The notes below the pieces were generated by a model. That model was given only the letters and a program-made list of their open reading frames with translations. It did not search any database and was not told the origin of the DNA. Below, one piece after another: positions 6,489 through 13,382 of a stretch of DNA of 13,382 nucleotides. The stretch spans positions 1-13,382 of the forward strand of contig CAYYAQ010000141.1 of NCBI GenBank assembly GCA_964469555.1, given 5' to 3'. Source of the stretch: CAYYAQ01 sp964469555. GTDB lineage: Bacteria > Planctomycetota > UBA1135 > UBA2386. Position 1 is the first letter of the stretch. Every line of letters starts with the position of its first letter. Made by a program: the position numbers and the translations under genes.

Positions 6489-7799
6489 ATGTCACGGACC
6501 TCATCAAGCAACAAGGGTCGCTCGGTAGAGCGCTGCACCTTCTGCGAGAAGTCCCGCCATCACGTCCAATCGCTGATCGCGGGCCCGCCAGGGGTCTACA
6601 TCTGCAACGAGTGCATCGAGATCTGCAATACGATCCTCAAGGAAGAGGACCGCAAGACGACCCCGACCTCCGCGCCGACCTTCGTCCGCGACCTGGTCCT
6701 CAAGGATCGGATGCCGACGCCGGAGGAGATCCACAGCCGGCTGAGCGAGTACGTCATCGGACAGGATCAGGCGAAGCGCATCCTGGCCGTCGCGGTCTAC
6801 AGCCACTACCGCCGGCTCCACGCGCGCTACCAGGATCCGGACGTCGAGCTTGAGAAGAGCAACATCTTGCTGGTCGGGCCGACCGGCTCCGGCAAGACCC
6901 TCCTCGCGAAGACCCTCGCCAAGGTCCTGGACGTGCCGTTCGCCATCGCAGACGCGACGACTCTGACCGAGGCCGGCTACGTCGGTGAAGACGTCGAAAA
7001 CATCCTGTTGAAGCTGCTGCAGTCGGCGAACTTCGACGTCGAGAAGGCCCAGCAGGGCATCGTCTACATCGACGAGATCGACAAGATCGGACGCACGACC
7101 CAGAACGTGTCGATCACGCGGGACGTCTCCGGTGAGGGCGTGCAGCAAGCACTCCTGAAGATCCTCGAGGGCACCATCGCGAACGTCCCCCCACAAGGTG
7201 GCCGCAAGCACCCCGAGCAGAGCTACATCCAGGTCTCGACGGACAACATCCTGTTCATCTGCGGCGGGACGTTCTCTGGTATCGAGCACTTCATCGCCCG
7301 TCGCCTCGGCCAGAAGATCATCGGGTTCGGCCAGACGGAAGGTCCAAACGAAACCACGGGCGCGACGCTGCACGACCGGGACCTGCTCGTGCCGTTCATC
7401 GACCAGAAGGACCTGATCGACTTCGGTCTGATCCCCGAGTTCATCGGTCGCCTCCCGGTCATGGCGCCGATGCTGTCGCTCAGCGTCGACGAGATCGTCC
7501 AGGTCATGACGATCCCGAAGAATGCCCTGGTCAAGCAATACCAGGCCTACTTCGAGATGGACGACTGCAAGCTCGAGTTCACCGAGGACGCGCTCGAGGA
7601 GATCGCGAACATCGTCATGGACCGCGAGACCGGCGTCCGCGCCCTGCGCTCCCTGTTCGAAGATCTTCTTCTCGATCTGCGCTACGACCTGCCGACCAAG
7701 AAGGAGACGAACCGGTTCACGATCACGAAAGAGATCGTGCTGGAACGGCTCGCGGCCGGCGGCGGTGAGGGTCCGAAGGGCTCGCGCAAGACCGCGTAG
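6489..7799 (+). CDS. clpX: ATP-dependent Clp protease ATP-binding subunit ClpX
   Basis: ClpX is a hexameric AAA+ unfoldase that recognises tagged substrates and feeds them to ClpP. The 436-residue protein is complete. The N-terminal zinc domain has four cysteines (C16, C19, C39, C42). Then come Walker A GPTGSGKT (130-137), pore loop GYVG (163-166), Walker B IVYIDEID (191-198), the RKH loop (239-241), the ClpP-docking KIIGFG (276-281) and sensor-2 region TGVRALRS (381-388). ATG 6489 is the only possible start: the frame closes at TAG 6441-6443 and no ATG, GTG or TTG lies between. No Shine-Dalgarno sequence is correctly spaced. Two AGGAG boxes lie 29 and 43 bases upstream, too far to serve directly. 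clpP precedes it and rlmN follows after 26 bases, so clpX and rlmN are probably cotranscribed. Confidence 0.98.
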   Translation: MSRTSSSNKGRSVERCTFCEKSRHHVQSLIAGPPGVYICNECIEICNTILKEEDRKTTPTSAPTFVRDLVLKDRMPTPEEIHSRLSEYVIGQDQAKRILAVAVYSHYRRLHARYQDPDVELEKSNILLVGPTGSGKTLLAKTLAKVLDVPFAIADATTLTEAGYVGEDVENILLKLLQSANFDVEKAQQGIVYIDEIDKIGRTTQNVSITRDVSGEGVQQALLKILEGTIANVPPQGGRKHPEQSYIQVSTDNILFICGGTFSGIEHFIARRLGQKIIGFGQTEGPNETTGATLHDRDLLVPFIDQKDLIDFGLIPEFIGRLPVMAPMLSLSVDEIVQVMTIPKNALVKQYQAYFEMDDCKLEFTEDALEEIANIVMDRETGVRALRSLFEDLLLDLRYDLPTKKETNRFTITKEIVLERLAAGGGEGPKGSRKTA

Positions 7800-7825
7800 C
7801 CTCTCGGCTAACCCGGAAACGTACG

Positions 7826-8869
7826 ATGGCGATCACGGACCTGAGCGACGCGGAGCTCGAATCACTCGTCGTCGAGCTCGATGGCAAGCCGTTCCAGGCG
7901 CGGCAGCTCGCGCACTGGATCTACAAGCAGGGCGCGACCACTCTCGGCGAGTGCAAGAACATCCCCGCACGCCTGCGGGACGCCCTCGCGGCGAAGGGCC
8001 CGCTGCTCGGCAGCCGCCTGGTGCACAACGACGTATCCACGGACGGCACCGAGAAGCTCTTGATCGAACTAGTGGGCGCGGAGGGAGAATCCCCCGAGAC
8101 CATCGAGACCGTGCTCATCCCGGAAGGCAAGCGCAACACGCTCTGCATCTCGACACAGGTCGGCTGCCCCGTGACGTGCATCTTCTGCGCGTCGGGCCTG
8201 AACGGGGTCCGGCGCAACCTGACCAGCGGCGAGATCATCGAGCAGGTGCTGTACGCCCGCCGACACAATGAGGCCGGACGCAACCTTACGAACCTCGTCG
8301 TGATGGGTATCGGCGAGCCGATGCTCAACCTCGACAACCTGCTGCAGGCGCTCGACCGCCTGCACGACCCCTCCGGCCTGAACTTCGGTGCGCGACGGAT
8401 CACGGTGAGCACATCGGGGTATCCAGATCGAATCGATCGTTTCGCAGAGGCACCCCACGCATTCAACCTGGCCATCTCGCTGCACGCCGCGGACGACGCG
8501 CTGCGGAAACGGCTCGTGCCCACGGCGACCGCTTCGGTCCAGGAGATCGTCGACGCCGCGAAGCGATACGCGGGTAGGACCGGCAGGCAAGTCACGTTCG
8601 AAGTGGTGCTGCTGGCCGAGGTGAACGACCGACCCCGCGACGCAGCGGTGATGGTCCATAAGCTCCGCGCGGTGCCCTGCACCGTGAACCTCCTCCCGTG
8701 GAATCCGGTCTCCCAGATCCCTGATCTCAAGCGTCCAGGCCCGCTTCGCGTCAGCGCGTTCGCCGGTTTGCTCCGCGAAGGCGGCCTCAACGTCACCGTT
8801 CGCAGGCAGCGTGGCGCCGACAGGAGCGCCGCGTGCGGCCAACTCCGAATCGCGGTGAGTCAGAGCTGA
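7826..8869 (+). CDS. rlmN: Dual-specificity RNA methyltransferase RlmN (23S rRNA A2503)
   Basis: A radical-SAM enzyme that methylates C2 of A2503 in 23S rRNA; in characterised homologues it also methylates A37 of some tRNAs. The 347-residue protein carries the 4Fe-4S motif CxxxCxxC at C114, C118 and C121. It also has both mechanistic cysteines: C107 in TLCIST (E. coli C118) and the methyl-carrying C337 in SAACGQL (E. coli C355). GIGEPMLN (161-168) is the SAM-region GGEP-type motif, and ITVSTSG and NLAISLHAA are also typical. The Fe-S loop CPVTCIFC lacks the usual Gly or Glu variants but keeps the spacing. The start at 7826 lies 26 bases after clpX with only a weak GGAAA box. It takes the place that lon holds in enterobacterial tig-clpP-clpX-lon. 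It ends 21 bases from the convergent HEAT-PDZ gene. Confidence 0.96.
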   Translation: MAITDLSDAELESLVVELDGKPFQARQLAHWIYKQGATTLGECKNIPARLRDALAAKGPLLGSRLVHNDVSTDGTEKLLIELVGAEGESPETIETVLIPEGKRNTLCISTQVGCPVTCIFCASGLNGVRRNLTSGEIIEQVLYARRHNEAGRNLTNLVVMGIGEPMLNLDNLLQALDRLHDPSGLNFGARRITVSTSGYPDRIDRFAEAPHAFNLAISLHAADDALRKRLVPTATASVQEIVDAAKRYAGRTGRQVTFEVVLLAEVNDRPRDAAVMVHKLRAVPCTVNLLPWNPVSQIPDLKRPGPLRVSAFAGLLREGGLNVTVRRQRGADRSAACGQLRIAVSQS

Positions 8870-8890
8870 GAGACGGGGTGGGGTGCCCCC

Positions 8891-10066
8891 CTAGTTCAGC
8901 CGAACCTCTCGCCCGCGACGGATGACGGTCACGACGACCTTCCCATCCTTCAACTCATCCAGCGCGTCGGCCACGTCACCGACCTCGTTGATCCTCTTCT
9001 TGCCAACTCGGGTCACGATGTCGCCCTTGCGCAGGCCGATCTTGTCGGCGAGGGTCCCGTCGACGACCTTGTCCACCATCAGACCACCCTTCAGTCCGAG
9101 GTAGCTGCGGATGGCGGGTGCAATCTCACCCACGTGGAATCCGAGACGCTTGCGCTCACCGACGGTCTCCTTCTTCTCTTCGTTTAGACGCTCGCTCTTC
9201 CTGCGCAGAGACTTCTTCTCCCGCTTCGCCTCGCGTTTGCCGTCATGGGATTCGACCCGAACCCGGTCGCCATCACGGACGATCCGCGGCCTCAGGATCC
9301 GTCCGCTGAAATCGAATGGGAAGTCCTCGCCGAACATCTCGCCGACGTCGACGCGGACACCGCGACCCTTCAGGACGCCGGGATACTTCTTCTTGAAGCT
9401 CTCCATGTCCTTGGCCTCGTAGACCTTGGTCTTTTGTTTCCCGTCCTCGCCCGTCTCGGTGATCTCCACGCGGACCCCGTCCGGGCCCTGGGACATCTTC
9501 ATCGAGTTGGAACCGCGGCGGATCGAGGCGCCGTCTCGGATCTCCCCGTCGACGCCATCGATTTCGAGCTGGCGCAGGCTCTTGCGAACCTGCTCCATCG
9601 CGCGCTCGATCTCACGCTGGGCGTCCTCTCCCAACCCGTGGCCCTCGAACGCGCGGTCGAGGTTCTTCATCATGTCGTCGAGCGCGCGGAGCCGACCCGA
9701 TCTGTCGGCCTCGTCGGCCTTGCCGCCACGCACGACCCTCTTCTTTCCTGAGCCCTCGCGCTTGGTGAGCTTGCGAGGCGGCGAAGACTCTCCAGCGGAG
9801 CGATCCTCGATCCGCCTCGCCAGACGTCCCGCGCGCCACTGGACCTCCGGGTCGTCATGGTTCTTCGCGCTCTTCTTCAGTTGCTCGAGCACCTCCTTGC
9901 CGCGCCCGAGGAGTTGCTTCTCGGCGGCCTTGCGGGCTTCGTAGTCCGAATCACCGAGCTGCTCGATCAACTGCTCGATCGTGGCCTTGCCGGTTTCCTG
10001 AGCCGTGAGGGGTGCGGCCCCGGCCAGGATGAGGAGGGTGCTCAACAGGAATGCAGGTGTTTTCAT
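8891..10066 (-). CDS. Secreted HEAT-PDZ protein without a protease domain
   Basis: 391 residues from the ATG at 10066. The signal peptide (MKTPAFLLSTLLILAGAAPL, probable cleavage after TA at 21-22) places it in the periplasm or outside. Residues about 27-88 form a HEAT-like helical unit (IEQLIEQLGDSDYEARKAAE). Residues 90-175 and 275-305 are very rich in Lys, Arg and Glu, with probable coiled or extended helices. A middle stretch (about 185-270) alternates beta-like segments with KVYEAKDMESFKKKYPG. The C-terminal about 85 residues are a PDZ domain of HtrA/DegP type: LGFHVGEIAP, GLKGGLMVDKV, GLRKGDIVTRVG. No catalytic Ser/His/Asp or metal motif is visible, so it probably binds protein tails rather than cutting them. 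It lies 140 bases downstream of the anti-sigma gene on the same strand and may belong to that signalling unit. No named family is recognised. Confidence 0.8.
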   Translation of the reverse strand: MKTPAFLLSTLLILAGAAPLTAQETGKATIEQLIEQLGDSDYEARKAAEKQLLGRGKEVLEQLKKSAKNHDDPEVQWRAGRLARRIEDRSAGESSPPRKLTKREGSGKKRVVRGGKADEADRSGRLRALDDMMKNLDRAFEGHGLGEDAQREIERAMEQVRKSLRQLEIDGVDGEIRDGASIRRGSNSMKMSQGPDGVRVEITETGEDGKQKTKVYEAKDMESFKKKYPGVLKGRGVRVDVGEMFGEDFPFDFSGRILRPRIVRDGDRVRVESHDGKREAKREKKSLRRKSERLNEEKKETVGERKRLGFHVGEIAPAIRSYLGLKGGLMVDKVVDGTLADKIGLRKGDIVTRVGKKRINEVGDVADALDELKDGKVVVTVIRRGREVRLN

Positions 10067-10109
10067 CGTCGTCTGGATCTTCGCCGTGGGAGGGGTCGGA
10101 ATGGAGTGC

Positions 10110-10138
10110 TAGACGCCTGATTCCGCTGGCTCCGTCAA
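10110..10138 (-). promoter_or_regulatory. Candidate promoter of the HEAT-PDZ gene
   Basis: On the minus strand, TTGACG (10138-10133) is followed 17 bases later by CGTCTA (10115-10110), about 44 bases before the ATG at 10066. The -35 box is sigma-70-like. The -10 box is not, but it resembles the CGTC core of many ECF promoters. The octamer GGCGTCTA recurs upstream of the ECF sigma gene (11584-11591). Confidence 0.3.
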
Positions 10139-10153
10139 GTATCCCGAAAACGA

Positions 10154-10176
10154 CGGAAACCCGGAGCTACTCCCGG
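10154..10176 (-). terminator. Weak hairpin after the anti-sigma gene
   Basis: On the minus strand a 6-bp stem with one bulge (10176-10170 with 10166-10161, loop of three) starts 30 bases after the anti-sigma stop. It is followed by GTTTCCGTCGTTTTC. The T content is modest, so it would be a weak or partial terminator separating the sigma/anti-sigma pair from the HEAT-PDZ gene. Confidence 0.3.
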
Positions 10177-10206
10177 CCAGCCCCGGAAAGCGACACCATT
10201 GTAGCA

Positions 10207-10851
10207 CTACTTCCGTCGGCCCGGCCGGGACACGGCCCCGCGGACGTTGCGCAGGACCTTGATGTCCCGCTCGGGGGCCAACTCGAGAGCCTCGAGCAGC
10301 TTGCCCCCGAGGGGTCTCTCCTCTCCGAGGGGTACACGCTGATCGGGGAAGAGCCGCTGGTGCCCCATCAGCCCGTAGAGTCCGACGTTGCGGAATCGAG
10401 GATCGTGGATCACGCCCACTGGCCAATCCGCTTCGATCCGCGGGAGATTCGTCGGAATCGGTGTGAGCTCCGGGAACAACAGCGGCACCAGGTAGACGCC
10501 GAGGAGGAACAACGCCGCAGCGGTCATGATCCCGGCGACGGATCGACGTGGGGACTTGGCGCGCTGACGACGACGCCGGTCGGTATCGCGTCGCACCGCG
10601 GTGATCGTGTCTGTGCGGAGTCGCGAGAAGAACTCCTTGTCGCCGGCACTCTGCCCAGCCTCGAAGGCAGCACCAAACCCGCGCAACACCTTGCGCACCC
10701 GCACGAAGGACCCGAGTTCCTTGCGGCACGAGGCGCAGTCCCTCAGGTGCTCCCGCACCTGGACGTCCTCTGCCGGGAGCAAGTCTGCGCCGGGAACCAG
10801 GGGCAATCGCTCGCGCACCTCGGCGCAGGTCATGGCGTCACGACCACTCAT
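10207..10851 (-). CDS. Transmembrane zinc-binding anti-sigma factor
   Basis: 214 residues. The cytoplasmic N-terminus has the zinc-binding anti-sigma (ZAS) pattern C-X25-H-X3-C-X2-C at C9, H35, C39 and C42 (CAEVRERL, then VREHLRDCASC). Such domains hold the cognate ECF sigma factor inactive. A strongly basic stretch (about 87-103) precedes one transmembrane helix (about 104-127), giving an N-in, C-out topology. About 87 residues then lie outside the membrane; they match no domain I recognise and may sense a signal. The ATG at 10851 overlaps the TGA of the sigma gene by four bases (ATGA), typical of translational coupling that keeps the two proteins in balance. A second Met at residue 7 is a possible alternative start. 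The specific partner is inferred from this overlap. The HEAT-PDZ gene follows. Confidence 0.9.
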   Translation of the reverse strand: MSGRDAMTCAEVRERLPLVPGADLLPAEDVQVREHLRDCASCRKELGSFVRVRKVLRGFGAAFEAGQSAGDKEFFSRLRTDTITAVRRDTDRRRRQRAKSPRRSVAGIMTAAALFLLGVYLVPLLFPELTPIPTNLPRIEADWPVGVIHDPRFRNVGLYGLMGHQRLFPDQRVPLGEERPLGGKLLEALELAPERDIKVLRNVRGAVSRPGRRK

Positions 10852-11558
10852 AGCTCCCAGTCCCTCGTCATCCGCTCCCAGTGATCTCGGAAGATCTGAC
10901 GACCGCGGTGCAGCCGCCAGCGCACCGTCGGGTGCGTGACTTTCAGGATCGGGGATATCTCGCGACAGCTCAGCCCGTGGATGTCTCGCAACACGAGCAC
11001 CGACCGGAACTTCGCGTCCAGCTTGTCGAGGACGCGCCAGACCAGAGCCTGGGTCTCCCGACGTTCGGCCGGCTCGCTCGTGACGTCCGGCGCGGGCAGG
11101 ACGTGGACAAAATCATCGAGGTTCCTCGCCTTCGCGGTCTGCTTTTTCCGCACCGCGTCGATCGCGAGGTTCATCACGATCCGGTAGAACCACGTGTAGA
11201 AGTTGCGGGAGAAGTCGAACCGGTGCAGTGACCGGTGCACCCTCACGAAGGCCTCCTGGGCGACGTCGCGGGCCCCCTCGGACCGGCCCAGCACGTGGTA
11301 GGCGACCCAATACGCCCGCTGCTGGTACTTGTCGACGAGCTCTCCGAAGGACTCCTCGGAGCCGTCCAGGCAGCGGCGCAGGATGTCGATATCGGCCACA
11401 TCGGGGGCAACGGACTGTGGTTTGACGTCGGCTACCGCCGGGACCCGGGCCGCGGGGTCGTATTCGGACGGGATCGAGAATTGTTGCAGGGCGCCCATGT
11501 GCTTCGAGTTACGTGCGTCGTCCCTCGAGATTGGTTCGGGTGTTTCGGCGGTGCTCAT
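10848..11558 (-). CDS. ECF-family RNA polymerase sigma factor
   Basis: An extracytoplasmic-function sigma factor that redirects RNA polymerase once released from its anti-sigma factor. From the ATG at 11558 it has 236 residues. Sigma-2 (about 56-138) includes DVAQEAFVRVHRSLHRFD and the -10-recognition helix FYTWFYRIVMNLAIDAVRKK. Sigma-4 (about 168-225) includes FRSVLVLRDIHGLSCREI and the helix-turn-helix THPTVRWRLHRGR, a departure from the usual GTVxSRLxRAR. There is no sigma-3 or sigma-1.1 domain and no extra C-terminal domain. An uncharged, Pro/Ala-rich tail of about 55 residues precedes sigma-2. The start is uncertain: TTG at 11594 (248 aa), ATG 11558, or ATG 11498 (216 aa) are all in frame and none has a good Shine-Dalgarno sequence. 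The downstream anti-sigma gene overlaps by ATGA. accA lies 114 bases upstream on the same strand. Confidence 0.92.
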   Translation of the reverse strand: MSTAETPEPISRDDARNSKHMGALQQFSIPSEYDPAARVPAVADVKPQSVAPDVADIDILRRCLDGSEESFGELVDKYQQRAYWVAYHVLGRSEGARDVAQEAFVRVHRSLHRFDFSRNFYTWFYRIVMNLAIDAVRKKQTAKARNLDDFVHVLPAPDVTSEPAERRETQALVWRVLDKLDAKFRSVLVLRDIHGLSCREISPILKVTHPTVRWRLHRGRQIFRDHWERMTRDWEL

Positions 11559-11583
11559 GCGGGCGCGGTCGCGGCTACAGCCG

Positions 11584-11591
11584 TAGACGCC
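11584..11591 (-). promoter_or_regulatory. Possible ECF-type -10 element upstream of the sigma gene
   Basis: GGCGTCTA on the minus strand, about 25 bases before the ATG at 11558, is identical to the octamer before the HEAT-PDZ gene (10110-10117). At a 17-base spacing the upstream hexamer is CGGAGT, loosely like the GGAAC of ECF -35 boxes. If real, it would mean autoregulation. If translation starts at TTG 11594, these bases are coding instead. Confidence 0.2.
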
Positions 11592-11672
11592 CAAGAGTGG
11601 CCCAGCACTCCGGCTGGATTGTCGTATCTACGGCCAGGACTCAGGATGCGCGAAGTGGATTTTCGGTCGCCA

Positions 11673-12674
11673 TCATCTCTTGCCGGCGCCGACGGGCATT
11701 CCCATCCGCCGAAACTTCTTCCACCGCTGTTCCAGCAGGTCGGTCGTCGACAGGGTCGAGAGGTCCTCGATCCAGGTCAGGATCTGGGTGCGCACGCTGT
11801 CCATCACCGCGGCGGAATCCCGGTGGGCGCCGCCGAGGGGCTCGGGGAGCACGGCGTCGACGAGGCCCAGGGATTTGAGGTCCTTGCTGGTCAGGCTCAA
11901 CGACTCGGCGGCGTCCGGGGTCTTCTCCCCGCTCTGCCACAGGATCGCCGCGCAACCCTCCGGTGAAATCACCGAGTAGTAGGAATTCTCGAGCATCCCG
12001 ACCCGGTCGCCGATCCCGATACCGAGCGCGCCGCCGGACCCGCCCTCGCCGATGACCAGCACCATGATCGGGACCTTGATGGTGAACATCTCGAGGATGT
12101 TCTTCGCGATCGCGCCGGCCTGGCCCCGTTCTTCCGCGCCGATGCCGGGGTAGGCGCCTGGCGTGTTGATCAGGGCGACGATCGGCAGCCCCATCTTTTC
12201 CGCGAGCCTCATCTTCGCGAGCGCCTTGCGATAGCCCTCGGGATGGGCGCAGCCGAAATTGCACGCGAGGCGGTCCTTCACCGAGCGACCCTTGCGGTGG
12301 CCGATCAGCATGAAACGCACGCCCTGCATGGTCGCGAGACCGGTGACGATCGCGCGGTCGTCGCCGAATAGACGGTCTCCATGAAGTTCGACGAAGTCGT
12401 CGAGCATCTTCTCGATGTAGTCCGAGGTGAGCGGCCGGTTCGCGTGGCGCGCGACGTTCACGCGCTCCCACGGAGTCAGCTGGGAGTAGACCTCCCGGGT
12501 CTGTTTCTCGAGGCGCTCCTCGAGCAGCACGACTTCACCAGAGAGATCGACGAGTCCGGCGCTCGACGAGAGGCCGCGCAACTCCTGGATCTTCTGTTCC
12601 AGTGCCAACAGCGGTCGCTCGAAGGCCAAACCGGCCTGGATGTTGTGTACGTTTTTGGCGTTCTGATCGGACAC
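11673..12674 (-). CDS. accA: Acetyl-CoA carboxylase carboxyltransferase subunit alpha
   Basis: AccA pairs with AccD to move the carboxyl group from biotin on AccB to acetyl-CoA, making malonyl-CoA in the first committed step of fatty acid synthesis in the cytoplasm. At 333 residues it is slightly longer than E. coli AccA (319). Clear crotonase-fold motifs are ELHGDRLFGDDRAIVTG (96-112), HPEGYRKAL (144-152), NTPGAYPGIGAEERGQ (170-185), GEGGSGGALGIGIGD (209-223), SVISPEGCAAILW (234-246) and EPLGGAHRD (278-286). The start is GTG 12674. The frame closes at TAA 12711-12713 and no other start codon lies between, so the choice is forced, without any Shine-Dalgarno sequence. Neither accD nor accBC is in the window. 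The ECF sigma gene lies downstream and a TPR gene 45 bases upstream, both on the same strand. Confidence 0.97.
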   Translation of the reverse strand: MSDQNAKNVHNIQAGLAFERPLLALEQKIQELRGLSSSAGLVDLSGEVVLLEERLEKQTREVYSQLTPWERVNVARHANRPLTSDYIEKMLDDFVELHGDRLFGDDRAIVTGLATMQGVRFMLIGHRKGRSVKDRLACNFGCAHPEGYRKALAKMRLAEKMGLPIVALINTPGAYPGIGAEERGQAGAIAKNILEMFTIKVPIMVLVIGEGGSGGALGIGIGDRVGMLENSYYSVISPEGCAAILWQSGEKTPDAAESLSLTSKDLKSLGLVDAVLPEPLGGAHRDSAAVMDSVRTQILTWIEDLSTLSTTDLLEQRWKKFRRMGMPVGAGKR

Positions 12675-12719
12675 GGCGGGCGCGCTCGGAGGGGTAAAGG
12701 CGGTGTAGGTTTATTGCCG

Positions 12720-13382
12720 TCATTGGCCAACCGCAAGCGGTACCCGATCGCCGAGGCGAAACGACTGCCCCTTGCGGTAGAGGGCGCGGCGGGCCTCCAT
12801 CCCGCGCACCCATTCGACCGGCGCTCCCGTCGCCATCGCCACCGCGGAGACGGCCTGGTCGGCGACACGCGCCGCGTCCTCGAACTGCCCGAGGGCGGCG
12901 TGGACGGCAGCGCGGAGGTCCATGACCTCGATCGCGCGGCTCATCACGAGGCCCCGCGCCGCGCCGGCCTGCTGCAGGCGCTGCGCGTAGCTCGCCCCGA
13001 GCGATTGCAACTCGCTCGCGGCCTGTTGGGGATTTCTCACGGTGGAGTCCGTCGCCGCCGCGAGCATCCAGATCCGCCGCAGATCGAGGTTCAGCCACGG
13101 ACTGTCCGGGGTCCACGGGTAGAGGTCACGAAACGGTGGCAGCTCGGGCCCGGCGACGTGCTCGGCGCTGCGTCGGAAGAAATCGAATGCGCCGGGCGCA
13201 TCGCCTGCGGCCAGTCGCTCGTCACCTTTCGTGACGTAGAGCGAATACAGCTGTACGACCGCGTCCATCAGCTGCGGACTCGTGAGCTTTTGTCGCAGGA
13301 ACGCGCCGTGCATCTTCTCGTCGAGCACGGCGGCGAGAAGCCCCTCGTGGTGCTCGATGACCTTGTCCACGTGACCACCCTT
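12720..13382 (-). CDS. Tetratricopeptide-repeat protein, C-terminal part
   Basis: The frame runs open through the right edge (four more codons lie beyond the GTG at 13370), so this is most likely the C-terminal about 220 residues of a larger protein. Three helical pairs can be read: MDAVVQLYSLYVTKGDERLA followed by GAFDFFRRSAEHV, then RRIWMLAAATDSTVRNPQQA, then VMDLRAAVHAALGQFEDAAR. The last two resemble the paired units LATCPDPxxRNPxxA and LDTLAAAYAALGRFxEA that are common in planctomycete TPR proteins. The closing RRALYRKGQSFRLGD resembles the usual end of those proteins. Such proteins are protein-interaction scaffolds; any N-terminal catalytic domain would lie outside the window. It ends 45 bases before accA on the same strand, so they could be cotranscribed. 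Family call by pattern recognition only. Confidence 0.65.
   Translation of the reverse strand, partial: KGGHVDKVIEHHEGLLAAVLDEKMHGAFLRQKLTSPQLMDAVVQLYSLYVTKGDERLAAGDAPGAFDFFRRSAEHVAGPELPPFRDLYPWTPDSPWLNLDLRRIWMLAAATDSTVRNPQQAASELQSLGASYAQRLQQAGAARGLVMSRAIEVMDLRAAVHAALGQFEDAARVADQAVSAVAMATGAPVEWVRGMEARRALYRKGQSFRLGDRVPLAVGQ

Noticed and set aside
4413..7538. Long minus-strand open frames (about 300-344 codons) opposite tig, clpP and clpX.
   Set aside because: They mirror the codon bias of the conserved genes and have low-complexity Leu/Val/Asp/Arg composition with no motifs.
8870..8890. GGGGTGGGGTGCCCCCC between convergent rlmN and the HEAT-PDZ gene as a two-way terminator.
   Set aside because: The possible stem is only about 4 bp, no T-run lies on either side, and the gap is only 21 bases.
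10192..10214. GGAAG-N15-GTC on the minus strand, like an ECF promoter.
   Set aside because: It overlaps the end of the anti-sigma coding region, lies more than 120 bases from the next start, and such a loose pattern is frequent by chance.

Overview
The window is high-GC, densely packed bacterial chromosome. It mixes conserved housekeeping genes (ruvA, mnmG, tig, clpP, clpX, rlmN, accA) with poorly characterised secreted HEAT/TPR/PDZ proteins and one ECF sigma/anti-sigma pair. The secreted helical-repeat proteins, a TPR protein ending in a motif pattern I associate with Planctomycetota, a tandem alpha-CTD protein and the scarcity of Shine-Dalgarno sequences together suggest a planctomycete or a related PVC-type lineage. 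That assignment is inference: there is no rRNA or other decisive marker here.

Layout. Bases 1-957 (+): the 3' end of a protein with at least two RNA polymerase alpha C-terminal domains in tandem, then ruvA. Bases 980-2809 (-): mnmG, convergent with ruvA. Bases 2971-8869 (+): a secreted HEAT/TPR-like protein, then tig, clpP, clpX and rlmN. The middle three form the classic trigger factor-ClpP-ClpX proteostasis cluster, with rlmN where enterobacteria have lon. Bases 8891-13382 (-), read from the right: the C-terminal part of a TPR protein, accA, an ECF sigma factor, its zinc-binding transmembrane anti-sigma factor (ATGA overlap), and a secreted HEAT-PDZ protein that converges on rlmN.

How they work together. 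Trigger factor, ClpP and ClpX handle folding and degradation of new proteins, and RlmN modifies 23S rRNA and probably tRNA. MnmG modifies tRNA wobble uridine, RuvA acts on Holliday junctions and AccA feeds fatty acid synthesis. The sigma/anti-sigma pair is a typical envelope-signalling module. The adjacent secreted PDZ protein is a candidate sensor or target, but that link rests only on position.

No gene-free stretch exceeds 300 bases; the longest gap is 161 bases (2810-2970). I saw no tRNA, rRNA, CRISPR array, insertion sequence or phage gene. I found no convincing wholly new system. The strongest leads are the tandem alpha-CTD protein and the sigma/anti-sigma/HEAT-PDZ module.
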